Positions 51,566 through 60,947 are shown, numbered from the stretch's first letter. The stretch: DNA of 64,000 nt from Ectopseudomonas khazarica (GCF_004521985.1 NZ_SBHZ01000008.1:124001-188000), one strand, 5' to 3'. The notes: a model not told the origin generated them from the letters alone. Program-made: numbers and translations.

Positions 51566-52696
51566 TCAACCCTTGGCCGTGCGTTTTTTCTTTTCCGGGT
51601 CGTCGAACGGCAGGCTGTGGGCGATGGCCTTCACCGCCAGGCTGCCCTTGACCTCCAGCGCCGCACCCTGCTCGGCATATGGCACCTCCATGCGGGCGAT
51701 GGCCATGGACTTGCCGGACAGCCGCGAATACATGGCGCAGGTGATCACCCCGACCTGCTTGCCCCCGGCCCACAGCGTGTCGCCGGCCTCGGCCGCCTTG
51801 TCGCCGTCGAGCAGCACACCGAAGATCCGGAAGCGCTCCTTGCCCTGCAGGCGCCGATGCTCGCTGGCGCCACGGAAATCCCCCTTGGTCGGCGACACGG
51901 TGAAGTCCAGCCCCAGCTCCCACAGGGTGTCGCCGGCCGGCTGGTCGGCGAAGGGATACATCTCCGAGTTGTCGTAGGGAAAGAACAGCAGGTAGCTCTC
52001 CACCCGCAGCCAGTCCAGCGCGGTGAAGGCACAGGGGATGATGCCCAGGTCCCTGCCCTTGTCCAGGATGCTGTCCCAGATCAGCGGCGCGTCGGCGGCC
52101 TTGCAGAAGATCTCGTAGCCACGCTCGCCGGTGTAGCCGGTGCGCGAGATCATCACCGGGCGGTCGAACAGCCGGGTCTGCAGGTGATGGAAGTAAGGCA
52201 GCTCGCGAATACCCGGCACCTGCTCGGCGAGGAAGTCCACGGCCAGCGGCCCCTGCAGCGAGAGGTCATGCAGGTCGTCGTCGAACAGCACCGCCACCTG
52301 CCGGCCCTGGGCCGAGCGCAGCAGCATCTCGTGGCCGTTACCCGAGCCGTGCACCACCATGAAGGCGTTGGGGCCGGTGCGGTAGATCACGCAGTCATCG
52401 ACGAACTTGCCGGCCTCGTTGAGCATCGTGGCGTAGACGCTCTTGCCCGGATAGACCTTGGAGATATCGCGGCTGGTGGCGTACTCCAGCAGGCTTTCGG
52501 CATGCGGGCCGACGTAGTGCACCTTCTTCAGCCCGGACACGTCCATCAGCCCGGCGCGGGTGCGGATCGCCTCGTGCTCGTCGGCCAGGTCACTGGCGTA
52601 GGTCCAGGCCGTGCCCATGCCGCTCCAGTCTTCGAGTTGCGAGCCCAGTGCGCGGTGACGCTCGGCAAGGGCGGAAATGCGCCAGGAATTGGCCAT
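51566..52696 (-). CDS. dmmD: Dimethylamine monooxygenase, THF-binding delta subunit (DmmD)
   Basis: 376 residues of the GcvT family: [103 protein letters not shown]. It is the homologue of the delta (DmmD) subunit of heme-dependent oxidative N-demethylase, where it binds tetrahydrofolate and converts released formaldehyde to methylene-THF. Fourth gene of the dmmC-B-A-D operon, 51 bases downstream of dmmA. Confidence 0.9.
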   Translation of the reverse strand: MANSWRISALAERHRALGSQLEDWSGMGTAWTYASDLADEHEAIRTRAGLMDVSGLKKVHYVGPHAESLLEYATSRDISKVYPGKSVYATMLNEAGKFVDDCVIYRTGPNAFMVVHGSGNGHEMLLRSAQGRQVAVLFDDDLHDLSLQGPLAVDFLAEQVPGIRELPYFHHLQTRLFDRPVMISRTGYTGERGYEIFCKAADAPLIWDSILDKGRDLGIIPCAFTALDWLRVESYLLFFPYDNSEMYPFADQPAGDTLWELGLDFTVSPTKGDFRGASEHRRLQGKERFRIFGVLLDGDKAAEAGDTLWAGGKQVGVITCAMYSRLSGKSMAIARMEVPYAEQGAALEVKGSLAVKAIAHSLPFDDPEKKKRTAKG

Positions 52697-52747
52697 GTCT
52701 GTTTCTCCTGTTGTTCGTCGTTGGGCCTGCGCACGCAGGGGATGGAA

Positions 52748-53776
52748 TCAGGCGGCCTGGGCCTGCGGGTCGAACTGGCGCAGCCAGTCGACCACCGTCT
52801 GCCGATAGCGGGTCAGGCCCTTGTAGTCGGCGATCTCGTCCGGCAGGTCGCGCAGCACGCGGTGCAGGCGGCAGGCCCAGGCCGGGTTGCTGGCCAGTTG
52901 TTCCAGGCTGATCAGGTAGGTGCGGATGCCGAACAGCAGCGCATTGCTGCGCGGCAGGCGCGGCATGAACTGCAGCTCCACGCGCAGGTGCACCAGGCGC
53001 GCGACGTTCTCCGCCGTCACCAGGCCGCGCTCGTGCCCCCACTCGTGGAAAGTCTCCGAGGAGGTGTCCATGCGCGGGTTGATGGTCATGGTCCAGTTCA
53101 GCCGGCGCACCGGCTGGCCGACCTGGATGTTCAGCAGGTACTTCAGCGCCCGCTCGAACACCCCGAGCTGATGCGCCACACCGGGCACCGGCGCGTGCCA
53201 CTGCTTGAAGCTCATGCCGGCGTCGAACTTGATCGACCAGTCCGCCGGGCAGGTGACCATGCCGGCGTCCATGAACAGGTCGCCATCACGCTGGTCGAGC
53301 ACGGCGAAATCGCCCTGCGCCTGGCGGGTGATGTACTCCAGCGGCTCGAACGGCAGCGTGCTGGCATCGCCGAAGGTGAAGCGCTGTTCGATGCCCAGCG
53401 GGCGGTTGATCCACAGCCACTGGTCGCCATCGCGCTGCAGGGCGAAGTGTTCGGGGTAATCGGCCGCCAGATGCTCCATCAGCATCTCCAGACTGTCCCA
53501 GGCGGCCTGCGCCATGTGCGGCATCACCAGGCAGCGCTCCGGGTCCTTCTCCAGGACGCAGGCACGCTCGGCCATCTCCGAGACGTAGTGCTCGTCGATG
53601 TCGAACCAGTGCTCGAACACCGAGCCCGGCTCACGCGGCGTGGCCGGCTCGATGTTCACCGAGTACATGTAGCTGTCCTCGGGGAACGGAAAGGGAAAGC
53701 GGGCAATGGCCTCGGGGCTGTTGCTGAAGGTGAAATCGTCCCGGTAGGTTTCCAGGGGTTTGAGCACGACGGGCAT
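52748..53776 (-). CDS. dmmA: Dimethylamine monooxygenase, heme PAS-fold alpha subunit (DmmA)
   Basis: 342 residues from the ATG at 53776. Matches the DUF3445/heme-dependent oxidative N-demethylase alpha family: FPFPFPEDSYMYSVNIEP, EMAERACVLEKDPERCLVMPHMAQAAWDSLEMLMEHLAADYPEHF, INRPLGIEQRFTFGDASTLPFEPLEYI, QWHAPVPGVAHQ, NWTMTINPRMDTSSETFHEWGHERG. The enzyme (described from P. mendocina) uses heme in a PAS fold to oxidise dimethylamine to methylamine and formaldehyde. Same operon as dmmB and dmmD. Confidence 0.92.
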   Translation of the reverse strand: MPVVLKPLETYRDDFTFSNSPEAIARFPFPFPEDSYMYSVNIEPATPREPGSVFEHWFDIDEHYVSEMAERACVLEKDPERCLVMPHMAQAAWDSLEMLMEHLAADYPEHFALQRDGDQWLWINRPLGIEQRFTFGDASTLPFEPLEYITRQAQGDFAVLDQRDGDLFMDAGMVTCPADWSIKFDAGMSFKQWHAPVPGVAHQLGVFERALKYLLNIQVGQPVRRLNWTMTINPRMDTSSETFHEWGHERGLVTAENVARLVHLRVELQFMPRLPRSNALLFGIRTYLISLEQLASNPAWACRLHRVLRDLPDEIADYKGLTRYRQTVVDWLRQFDPQAQAA

Positions 53777-53786
53777 GGCGGATTCC

Positions 53787-54731
53787 TCAGAGGTCGAGCA
53801 GCAGCGTGCCGGAGCAGCCACCACGGGAAACACAGGGCATCAGCGCTGCGCCGCGCTGCTGCTCATCCAGATAGTGATCGCGGTGCTCCACCGCCCCGCT
53901 CAGGTAGCGCGTGGTGCACTGCCCGCAAACGCCACCACGGCAGAGGTTGGGCACCTCGACACCGGCGGCCTCCAGCGCCTCGAGCAGGCTGTGGTCACCC
54001 GCTACCTGCAGACGCTGGCCGCTGCGCGCCAGCTCGACGGTGAACGGCTCGCCCGGCTCGGGCGCGGCGAAGGCTTCCCAGTGCAGGCGCCCGGCGGACC
54101 AGCCGCGACATTCGGCCAGCGTCTTGAGCTCATCGAGCAGGCGCTGAGGGCCGCAGACGTAGAGATGGCTGCCGAGCGGCTTGCCGCTGAACAGCTCGGC
54201 GCAGTGCAGGCGCTGGCCGGCGGCCGCGTCGTAACCGCGGAAGCGCTCGCCCAGACGCTCGCGCAGCTCATTGGCATAGGCATCGGTCAGGCCGCTGCGA
54301 TAGGCGTAGTGCAGCTCGAATGAGGCGCCCTGGCCCTGGAGCTCGCTGAGGTAGGCCATGAACGGGGTGATGCCGATGCCACCGGCCACCAGAATGTGGT
54401 GACGTGCCTGCGAATGCAGCGCGAACAGGTTGCTCGGCACGCCTATCTGCAGCCGGTCACCGACCCGGACCCGCTCATGCAGGTAGCGAGATCCCCCACG
54501 CGAGTCATCCTGCAGGCGCACCGCGATGCGGTAGGTACCTCGGTCGCGCGGGTCGCTCAGCAGCGAATAGGCGTTGCGCAACGTGCGCCCCTCGGTCGGC
54601 AACACGACCTGCACGTGGCTGCCGCAGGAAAAGCCCGGCAGGCTGCCGTCGAGCGCGGCGAAGGTGAATTCGCGCACCACCGGCGTCAGCTGGCGCACCG
54701 CGGTGACCTGTACCTCCAGCATCGCGCTCAT
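53787..54731 (-). CDS. dmmB: Dimethylamine monooxygenase, reductase beta subunit (DmmB)
   Basis: 314 residues from the ATG at 54731. FMN/FAD domain LRNAYSLLSDPRDRGTYRIAV, NAD domain HHILVAGGIGITPFMAYLSEL and YVCGPQRLLDEL, C-terminal plant-type ferredoxin with NLCRGGVCGQCTTRYLSG...LMPCVSRG cysteines. This order (reductase then 2Fe-2S) is that of phthalate-dioxygenase-reductase-type proteins. It passes electrons from NAD(P)H to DmmA. Start overlaps the dmmC stop (ATGA). Confidence 0.92.
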   Translation of the reverse strand: MSAMLEVQVTAVRQLTPVVREFTFAALDGSLPGFSCGSHVQVVLPTEGRTLRNAYSLLSDPRDRGTYRIAVRLQDDSRGGSRYLHERVRVGDRLQIGVPSNLFALHSQARHHILVAGGIGITPFMAYLSELQGQGASFELHYAYRSGLTDAYANELRERLGERFRGYDAAAGQRLHCAELFSGKPLGSHLYVCGPQRLLDELKTLAECRGWSAGRLHWEAFAAPEPGEPFTVELARSGQRLQVAGDHSLLEALEAAGVEVPNLCRGGVCGQCTTRYLSGAVEHRDHYLDEQQRGAALMPCVSRGGCSGTLLLDL

Positions 54732-55285
54732 GCCTGCCGCTCCCCGGCTTGCGCCTGCTCGTAGGGCCGATCCGGATCGAGGCACACCCCCATGTAGGCC
54801 CCCAGGCGCTGGGAGAAATGCTCGCGCACGAACAGCTTCACCCCGCAGTGCCTGCAGCTGCACTCGGTTTCGCTGCCGATATCCTGCATCTCGCTGCAGT
54901 GCACGCAGTACAGGCGCCGCCGCTCACCCAGCTTGAACAGTTCGATCTCGTCGGCCAGCAGGCCGGCATGCCGAGCCAGGCGACAGACATGCCAGAGAAA
55001 GGCCTCGTCACCGGCCACCTGCAGGCGCGTTCCTGCCGGAGCCTGCTCCAGCAGCATCTGCAGGCGCAGGAACAGCGCCTCGGTGCTTGGCAGGCACTCC
55101 TGCTGCTCGGCAGCGGCGAGTTCGCCATGCAGGGTGAGCAGCCGCATCGGCCCCGGTTGATCGAGCAGGCCGCCGGCGCGGCTGGCATCCTGAGCCACCA
55201 GCAGACGCAGACTGGCCGGCGTCGGCGTGGCGGTCGCGGCGTAGCGCGGGGTGCTGAACAGCGGTTCAGCGCTGGAACTGGTCAT
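54728..55285 (-). CDS. dmmC: Dimethylamine monooxygenase, gamma subunit (DmmC)
   Basis: 185 residues. The C-terminal zinc-ribbon-like cysteines (LYCVHCSEMQDIGSETECSCRHCGVKLF) match the small subunit of the heme-dependent N-demethylase, and AGTRLQVAGDEAFLWHVCRLARHAGLLADEIELFKLG is conserved with it. Probably helps hold the folate and heme subunits together. First gene of the operon; the ribosome site AGGAGG is four to nine bases upstream. A sigma-54 promoter and a TTCC/GGAA element lie upstream. Confidence 0.87.
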   Translation of the reverse strand: MTSSSAEPLFSTPRYAATATPTPASLRLLVAQDASRAGGLLDQPGPMRLLTLHGELAAAEQQECLPSTEALFLRLQMLLEQAPAGTRLQVAGDEAFLWHVCRLARHAGLLADEIELFKLGERRRLYCVHCSEMQDIGSETECSCRHCGVKLFVREHFSQRLGAYMGVCLDPDRPYEQAQAGERQA

Positions 55286-55337
55286 CGAAAGTCCTCCTGG
55301 GTGACAGCAAGACGGGGGTCGAAGCGCCTCGGTTAAA

Positions 55338-55361
55338 TTCCCGATGGGAACTTTTTGTTCT
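55338..55361. promoter_or_regulatory. TTCC/GGAA element, copy B (dmm)
   Basis: TTCC-N5-GGAA-N7-TTCT, one mismatch. It lies nine bases downstream of the dmm sigma-54 promoter on the minus strand, across the predicted start. The non-coding stretch 55286-55649 otherwise holds nothing I recognise. Confidence 0.65.
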
Positions 55362-55370
55362 CAACAGGAA

Positions 55371-55386
55371 AGCATGGACCATGCCA
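55371..55386 (-). promoter_or_regulatory. Sigma-54-type promoter of dmmCBAD
   Basis: On the minus strand TGGCATGGTCCATGCT fits TGGCACR-N4-TTGCW with two changes and correct GG-N10-GC spacing. Confidence 0.65.
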
Positions 55387-55649
55387 TGTCCACGCAACCT
55401 GCGGCGCATCGGGGCCCAGGCAGAACAAGCCCCCCGCAGCGCCTGGCAACGCTGCACAAGCGGGGAGCAGCGCGCGCCGGCACGGCGCATCCGCAGACTT
55501 TCTGAAACATCGCCTTCATCGGTGAAGAACGCCCGGGCCGGCTGCCGCCGTGCACCTCGATGGCTTCGGCCGCCCTGCCCGACTGGCACTTGACCCTGTA
55601 GCGACTACAGGCCATAGAGTCGCCAGCTCATCCCCGCCAAGGACTCGCC

Positions 55650-56111
55650 ATGCACCTACTGGACGCACGCATCCCGCCGCCACTGATCGCCCTGCTGTTC
55701 GCCCTGCTCATGTGGCTGGCCGCCCCGCTCCTGCCCGGCATCGACCTGGCTACCTCCTGGCGGGTGGCGGGCGCCCTGCCAGTGCTGCTGCTCGGCGCGG
55801 CCACCTGCCTGCTTGGCATACGCTCCTTCGGCAACGCCCGCACCACCGTCAACCCGCTGCGGCCGGGGCAGGCCTCGGCGCTGGTCGTCGGCGGCATCTA
55901 CCAGTACAGCCGCAACCCGATGTACCTGGGGTTCGCCATCGCACTGCTGGCCTGGGCCGTACTGCTGGCTTCCCCACTGCTCCTGGCGGGCGTGGCGGGG
56001 TTCGTGCTGTACATGAACCGCTTCCAGATCCGCCCGGAAGAACGGGCGCTGGCCAGCCTGTTCGGCGACGACTACGCCGCCTACCGACAGCAGGTGCGGC
56101 GCTGGCTCTAG
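55650..56111 (+). CDS. Isoprenylcysteine carboxyl methyltransferase-like membrane protein
   Basis: 153 residues with three or four membrane helices. The VGGIYQYSRNPMYLGFAIALLAWAVLLASPLLL segment and the ERALASLFGDDYAAYRQQVRRWL ending mark the ICMT/phospholipid methyltransferase-like family (steroid reductase-like). Probably methylates or modifies a lipid or small molecule using S-adenosylmethionine. AAGGA precedes the ATG. Its relation to amine metabolism is unclear. Confidence 0.87.
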   Translation: MHLLDARIPPPLIALLFALLMWLAAPLLPGIDLATSWRVAGALPVLLLGAATCLLGIRSFGNARTTVNPLRPGQASALVVGGIYQYSRNPMYLGFAIALLAWAVLLASPLLLAGVAGFVLYMNRFQIRPEERALASLFGDDYAAYRQQVRRWL

Positions 56112-56127
56112 TGCGCCGGTGCCACGC

Positions 56128-56160
56128 AAAAAAGGGCCGCAACGCCTGGCGTTGCGGCCC
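56128..56160 (-). terminator. Terminator of the mgsABC operon
   Basis: Inverted repeat GGGCCGCAACG/CGTTGCGGCCC; on the minus strand it ends with TTTTTT. It lies just beyond the mgsC stop and also faces the convergent ICMT-like gene. Confidence 0.88.
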
Positions 56161-56181
56161 TTCGGATGGACACTCCGGGGT

Positions 56182-57507
56182 TCAGTACTGCAGTTGCCCT
56201 GGCACCCAGTTGGTGCCGGCCAACGGCACGCGGGCCATGGCCGCGGCCTCCACGGTCAGGGCCACCAGGTCCTCGGGGTCGAGGTTGTGCAGGTGCGACT
56301 TGCCGCAGGCACGGGCCATGGTCTGCGCCTCCAGCACCAGCACGCGCAGGTAGTTGGCCAGGCGCCGGCCGGCGGCTACCGGGTCGAGGCGCTTGGCCAG
56401 CTCCGGGTCCTGGGTGGTGATGCCGGCCGGGTCCTTGCCGTTCTGCCAGTCGTCGTAGAAGCCCGCCGCCGAATCGATGGCCTTGAGTTCCTCGTCGAGG
56501 CGCGGATGGTTGTCCCCCAGGGCGATCAGCGCAGCGGTGCCGATGGCGACCGCATCGGCGCCCATGGCCATGGCCTTGGCCACGTCGGCACCGGTACGGA
56601 TGCCGCCGGAGACGATCAGTTGCACCTTGCGGTGCATGTCCATCTCCTGCAGCGCCTGCACGGCTTGCGGAATGGCCGACAGGATCGGGATGCCGACATG
56701 CTCGATGAACACCTCCTGGGTCGCGGCGGTGCCGCCCTGCATGCCGTCGAGGACGATCACGTCGGCGCCGGCCTTCACCGCCAGCTTGACGTCGTAGTAC
56801 GGGCGGCTGGCACCGATCTTCACGTAGATGGGCTTCTCCCAGTCGGTGATCTCGCGGATCTCGGCGATCTTGATCGCCAGGTCGTCCGGGCCGGTCCAGT
56901 CCGGATGCCGGCAGGCACTGCGCTGGTCGACACCGATCGGCAGGGTGCGCATGCCGGCGACGCGCTCGGTGACCTTCATGCCCAGCAGCATGCCGCCGCC
57001 GCCCGGCTTGGCGCCCTGGCCGAGGACGATCTCGATGGCGTCGGCCTTGCGCAGGTCATCGGGGTTCATGCCGTAGCGCGACGGCAGGTACTGATAGACC
57101 AGGTGCTGCGACTGGCCGCGCTCCTCCGGGGTCATGCCGCCGTCGCCGGTGGTGGTGCTGGTGCCGGCGATGCTGGCACCACGGCCCAGCGCCTCCTTGG
57201 CCTGCGCGGACAGCGCGCCGAAGCTCATGCCGGCGATGGTCACCGGGATCTTCAGGTGGATCGGCCTCTTGGCGAAGCGATTGCCGAGTACCACGTCGGT
57301 GCCGCACTTCTCGCGATAGCCCTCCAGCGGATAACGCGACATCGACGCGCCGAGCAGCAGCAGGTCGTCGAAATGCGGCAGCTTGCGCTTGGTGCCACCG
57401 CCGCGAATGTCGTAGATGCCGGTTTCCGCAGCACGCTGGATTTCCTGGATGGACAGGCGGTCGAAGGTGGCGGATTCGCGCAGCACCGGGGTGATTTTCT
57501 CGCTCAT
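56182..57507 (-). CDS. mgsC: N-methylglutamate synthase subunit C (FMN glutamate synthase domain)
   Basis: 441 residues. Matches the glutamate synthase large-subunit central/FMN domain: GAKPGGGGMLLGMKVTERVAGMR, IYVKIGASRPYYDVKLAVKAGADVIVLDGMQGGTAATQEVF, LIVSGGIRTGADVAKAMAMGADAVAIGTAALIALG. N-terminal TGIYDIRGGGTKRKLPHFDDLLLLGASMSRYPLEGYREKC contains the Cys region near the Fe-S site. With MgsA and MgsB it forms N-methylglutamate from methylamine and glutamate. Last gene of the mgs operon. Confidence 0.92.
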   Translation of the reverse strand: MSEKITPVLRESATFDRLSIQEIQRAAETGIYDIRGGGTKRKLPHFDDLLLLGASMSRYPLEGYREKCGTDVVLGNRFAKRPIHLKIPVTIAGMSFGALSAQAKEALGRGASIAGTSTTTGDGGMTPEERGQSQHLVYQYLPSRYGMNPDDLRKADAIEIVLGQGAKPGGGGMLLGMKVTERVAGMRTLPIGVDQRSACRHPDWTGPDDLAIKIAEIREITDWEKPIYVKIGASRPYYDVKLAVKAGADVIVLDGMQGGTAATQEVFIEHVGIPILSAIPQAVQALQEMDMHRKVQLIVSGGIRTGADVAKAMAMGADAVAIGTAALIALGDNHPRLDEELKAIDSAAGFYDDWQNGKDPAGITTQDPELAKRLDPVAAGRRLANYLRVLVLEAQTMARACGKSHLHNLDPEDLVALTVEAAAMARVPLAGTNWVPGQLQY

Positions 57508-57537
57508 ATGCAGTTCCTCGTCGGGCAGGGTGCGCGA

Positions 57538-58221
57538 TCAGTACGCCGAAGCGTTGTCGACCTTGAAGTTGTACAGCTGGCGGGCGGAGCCGTAGCGCTT
57601 GAAGCTGGCCGGGTCCTCATCGAAGCCGGCGCGGTTGAGCAGCTCGGCGAGCTCCTCGAGGTGCTCGGCGCGCATGTCCTTCTCGATGCAGTCCGACCCC
57701 AGCGACTTCACCGTGCCCTTGACGTAGATGCGTGTCTCGTAGAGCGAATCGCCCAGTGCGTCGCCGGCATCGCCGCATACCACCAGCCGCCCGGCCTGGC
57801 CCATGAAGCAGCTCATGTGGCCGATGTTGCCGCCGACCACGATGTCGACGCCCTTCATCGAGATGCCGCAACGTGCGCCGGCATCGCCCTCGATCACCAG
57901 TAGGCCGCCATGGGCGGTGGCCCCCGCCGACTGCGAGGCGCTGCCCTTGATGCGGACCATGCCGCTCATCATGTTCTCGGCCACGCCGACGCCGACGTTG
58001 CCATGGATGGTGACGCTGGCCTTCTGGTTCATGCCGGCGCAGTAGTAGCCGGCGTGGCCGTCGATATCCACGCTCAGCGACTCGTTCAGGCCCACGGCCA
58101 GGTTGTGCTTGCCGCCGGGGTTGCTGACGACCCATTCACGCTCGGTGAGGGTCTTGGCCTGCTCGTGCAGCGCCTGGTTCAGGTCGCGCACCGAGGCGCT
58201 GGAAAGGTCGATGGTCTTCAT
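57538..58221 (-). CDS. mgsB: N-methylglutamate synthase subunit B (GXGXG domain)
   Basis: 227 residues from the ATG at 58221. A right-handed beta helix of glycine repeats (NPGGKHNLAVGLN, GMNQKASVTIHGNVGVGVAENMMSGMVRIKGSASQSAG, GGLLVIEGDAGARCGISMKGVDIVVGGNIGHMSCFMGQAGRLVVCGDAGDALG), i.e. the GXGXG domain at the end of glutamate synthase. Subunit separate here, as in other mgsABC systems. Sits between mgsA and mgsC. Confidence 0.92.
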   Translation of the reverse strand: MKTIDLSSASVRDLNQALHEQAKTLTEREWVVSNPGGKHNLAVGLNESLSVDIDGHAGYYCAGMNQKASVTIHGNVGVGVAENMMSGMVRIKGSASQSAGATAHGGLLVIEGDAGARCGISMKGVDIVVGGNIGHMSCFMGQAGRLVVCGDAGDALGDSLYETRIYVKGTVKSLGSDCIEKDMRAEHLEELAELLNRAGFDEDPASFKRYGSARQLYNFKVDNASAY

Positions 58222-58382
58222 GATGCTGTCTCCCAAAAAGTAGCGAGTCGGGCTCAGGCCGCCGCCAGCGCGCCGGATGCGCGGGAGAACCGCAGCGAGG
58301 TACGAGCCGGTACCAGGGGCACGGCAGGCGGATCGCGAGGTTCTGCCGCCGCAAGCGACGGGCGCAGCGGGCGAGGAACGAC

Positions 58383-59285
58383 TCAGGCGCTGCGTTCCCA
58401 GATGTACATGGTGGCCGGCTCCGGTTCCCAGACCCTGGCCTTGTCGATACCCGGGAGGCTGGACAGCGCCTGGTATTCCGAAGCCATGGCCACGTAGTCG
58501 TCGGTCTCGGCGAGGATCGCCGGCTTGCAGGCGATCGGGTCGCGGATCACCGCGAAGCCGTCGCGCGTGCCGATGGCGAAGGTGAAGAAGCCGTCGAGGT
58601 CGACCAGCGAATGGTCGAGCGCCTCCTTCAACGAGTCGCCCTGGCGCAGGCGCCAGGTCAGGTAGCCGGCAGCCACCTCGGTGTCGTTCTCGGTCTCGAA
58701 CTCGATACCGTGGCGACGCAGTTCCTGGCGCAGGCGGAAGTGGTTGGACAGCGAGCCGTTGTGCACCAGGCACAGGTCCTGGCCGGTGGAGAACGGATGG
58801 CTGCCCTCCATGGTCACCGCACTCTCGGTGGCCATGCGGGTATGGCCGATGATGTGGCTGCCCTTCATCTTCGCCAGCGAGAAGCGCTCGGTGATGTCCT
58901 TCGGCAAGCCCATGCCCTTGAGGATCTCGATGCTCTGGCCGACGCTCATCACCCGCACGGCAGGCGCCAGTTCGGCCAGCACCGCGCGCACCGCCGCTTC
59001 GTCGGCATCGGTCTTGAGCACGGCGGCGCTGGCGTTCTGAAACCACTCCAGCGAGCAGCCCAGGCGCCCTTCCAGTTCGCCCATCAGCCCCTTGAAGTCA
59101 TGCCCCGCCTCGGTGCTCTGCAGGGTCAGCTTGATCCAGCCCGCCTTCACCTCGTCGCCGTAGATGGCGAAGCCGGCGCTGTCCGGCCCACGGTCAGTCA
59201 TGGCCAGCAGCATGGGTTCGAAGAGTGCGCCGAGCTGGCTTTCCAGCGCCGGGTTCTTCAGGTACAGACCTACGATTCCACACAT
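58383..59285 (-). CDS. mgsA: N-methylglutamate synthase subunit A (class II glutamine amidotransferase)
   Basis: 300 residues from the ATG at 59285. Begins MCGIVGLYLKN so the N-terminal cysteine nucleophile is C2 (exposed after Met removal). MTDRGPDSAGFAIYG, IIGHTRMATESAVTMEGSHPFSTGQDLCLVHNGSLSN are the substrate and ammonia-tunnel segments of class II amidotransferases. In this system it may release methylamine from gamma-glutamylmethylamide or ammonia from glutamine for the MgsC domain. 125 non-coding bases separate it from gmaS. Confidence 0.92.
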   Translation of the reverse strand: MCGIVGLYLKNPALESQLGALFEPMLLAMTDRGPDSAGFAIYGDEVKAGWIKLTLQSTEAGHDFKGLMGELEGRLGCSLEWFQNASAAVLKTDADEAAVRAVLAELAPAVRVMSVGQSIEILKGMGLPKDITERFSLAKMKGSHIIGHTRMATESAVTMEGSHPFSTGQDLCLVHNGSLSNHFRLRQELRRHGIEFETENDTEVAAGYLTWRLRQGDSLKEALDHSLVDLDGFFTFAIGTRDGFAVIRDPIACKPAILAETDDYVAMASEYQALSSLPGIDKARVWEPEPATMYIWERSA

Positions 59286-59410
59286 AAAGGCAGTCCTCAC
59301 TTCGTTCGGGAGTTGCAAGCTGCGAGCTGCTAACTGACCGAGTTGATACAGATGTCGTGCAACACCTCGAACCGCTCTTGCGTGCGGCTCGAAGCCCGTG
59401 GCTTGCAGCT

Positions 59411-60745
59411 TCAGAAAAATTCGGTGTAGCGCTCGATCTCCCAGTCGGAGACGTGGCGGCTGTACTCGACCCATTCCATGCGCTTGAGCTTGAGGAACTC
59501 GTCGACGACCTGCGGGCCCAGCACCTCGCGGAACAGCGGGTCGGCCTCCAGCGCGTCGCAGGCCTCCTTGAGCGATTGAGGCAGGGTCTTGATGCCCCGT
59601 GCGGCAATCGCTTCCAGGCTCAGGTTGTAGAGGTTCTCGTTGCAGGCCGTGCCCGGCTCCAGTTGACGGTCGATGCCATCGAGGCCGGCGGCGATGATCG
59701 CGGCGGTGACCAGGTACGGATTGCAGCCCGCATCCGGCAGGCGGAACTCGATGCGCCCATGGGGGATACGCAGCATGGCCGAGCGGTTGTTGTCGCCATA
59801 GGCAATGAACGCCGGCGCCCAGGTCGCCCCCGAGAGCGAACGCCCCACCACCAGCCGCTTGTAGGAATTCACCGTCGGCGCCGCGAAGGCGCACAGCGCC
59901 GGGCCATGCGCGAGCAGGCCGGCCAGGAAGTGATAGGCGATCTTCGACAGGCCCATGCCGCTGGGGTCGCTGGCGTCGTGGAACAGGTTGCTGTTGCCGG
60001 CACTGGCGATCGACAGGTGGAAATGCATGCCGTTGCCGGCGCGGCGCGGGTCCGGCTTGGGCATGAACGAGCAGATCATGCCCAGGTCGTTGGCGATCTC
60101 ACCGGCGGCCATGCGGAAGAAGGTGAAGCGGTCCGCCGACTCCATGGCATCGCTGTAGGTGTAGTTGATCTCGAACTGGCCGCAGGCATCCTCGTGGTCG
60201 ATCTGGTAGATGTCGAAGCCGACCGGCTGCAGCGACTCGGTGAGCTTCTCGAGGAAGGCGCGCGAACGCGACAGCCCCTTGTAGTCGTAGCAGGGCTTCT
60301 CCAGCTTGTCGCTGGCGTCGACGGAGCAGAGCTTGCCGTCGGCATCGCGGCGGAACAGGCTGAACTCCGGCTCCAGACCGGTATTCAGCGTCCAGCCACG
60401 TTCGCTCAGGCGTGCCACCTGCTGCTGCAGCACGTAGCGGGTGTCGTAGGGCCAGGGCTGGCCGTTGACATGACCGATGCACACCACGCGGCCGTAGCCC
60501 GGCTGCCAGGGCACCGGCATCAGCGTGGAAAGGTCGCCGCGGGCCATGAAATCCGGGCCGTGCGGCTCCATGCCCATGCCCCAGATGGCGAAACCGGCGA
60601 AACCGGCGCCCTCCTCGGCCACCGCCTTGAGGCCCGAGACCGGCACCGACTTGGTCTTGGCCGCACCGTGAATATCGACGAACTGGGCCAGCACATACTT
60701 GATGCCATGCTGGTCGATGATTTTCTGGGTTTCGCTGGGCAACAT
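59411..60745 (-). CDS. gmaS: Gamma-glutamylmethylamide synthetase
   Basis: 444 residues from the ATG at 60745 (GGAGG upstream). Glutamine synthetase fold: [130 protein letters not shown]. The [10 protein letters not shown] and [13 protein letters not shown] versions are those of GmaS in methylotrophs. Joins glutamate and methylamine using ATP to give gamma-glutamylmethylamide. First gene of the gmaS-mgsABC operon. Confidence 0.93.
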   Translation of the reverse strand: MLPSETQKIIDQHGIKYVLAQFVDIHGAAKTKSVPVSGLKAVAEEGAGFAGFAIWGMGMEPHGPDFMARGDLSTLMPVPWQPGYGRVVCIGHVNGQPWPYDTRYVLQQQVARLSERGWTLNTGLEPEFSLFRRDADGKLCSVDASDKLEKPCYDYKGLSRSRAFLEKLTESLQPVGFDIYQIDHEDACGQFEINYTYSDAMESADRFTFFRMAAGEIANDLGMICSFMPKPDPRRAGNGMHFHLSIASAGNSNLFHDASDPSGMGLSKIAYHFLAGLLAHGPALCAFAAPTVNSYKRLVVGRSLSGATWAPAFIAYGDNNRSAMLRIPHGRIEFRLPDAGCNPYLVTAAIIAAGLDGIDRQLEPGTACNENLYNLSLEAIAARGIKTLPQSLKEACDALEADPLFREVLGPQVVDEFLKLKRMEWVEYSRHVSDWEIERYTEFF

Positions 60746-60774
60746 GGGTAAGGCCTCCGGTAGCGTCGCCATTA

Positions 60775-60798
60775 TTCCGCTGGGGAATTTTAATTTCC
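60775..60798. promoter_or_regulatory. TTCC/GGAA element, copy C (gmaS)
   Basis: TTCC-N5-GGAA-N7-TTCC, perfect, across the predicted start of the gmaS transcript (ten bases downstream of the sigma-54 -12 side). Confidence 0.7.
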
Positions 60799-60808
60799 CC
60801 AAAAGAAA

Positions 60809-60824
60809 TGCAAGCAGCTTGCCA
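60809..60824 (-). promoter_or_regulatory. Sigma-54 promoter of gmaS-mgsABC
   Basis: On the minus strand TGGCAAGCTGCTTGCA matches TGGCACR-N4-TTGCW except for one base, with GG-N10-GC spacing. Predicted start about 54 bases before the gmaS ATG. Confidence 0.78.
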
Positions 60825-60947
60825 ACTGGTCATGCCCACGCGAGGCGCCCCGGCAACCCGCGTCTTTCTTCTATCTGCCGAGGAAAAATGCTTTCATAGG
60901 AGGAAAGTCACGAACGAAAAACGCACCGAAGCAAGGCAGCCCGCTCA

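Noticed and set aside
59286..59410. GCAAGCTGC-type repeats between mgsA and gmaS (also near 9640) as REP elements
   Set aside because: Short, imperfect inverted copies only; too few and too irregular in this window to call a repeat family.
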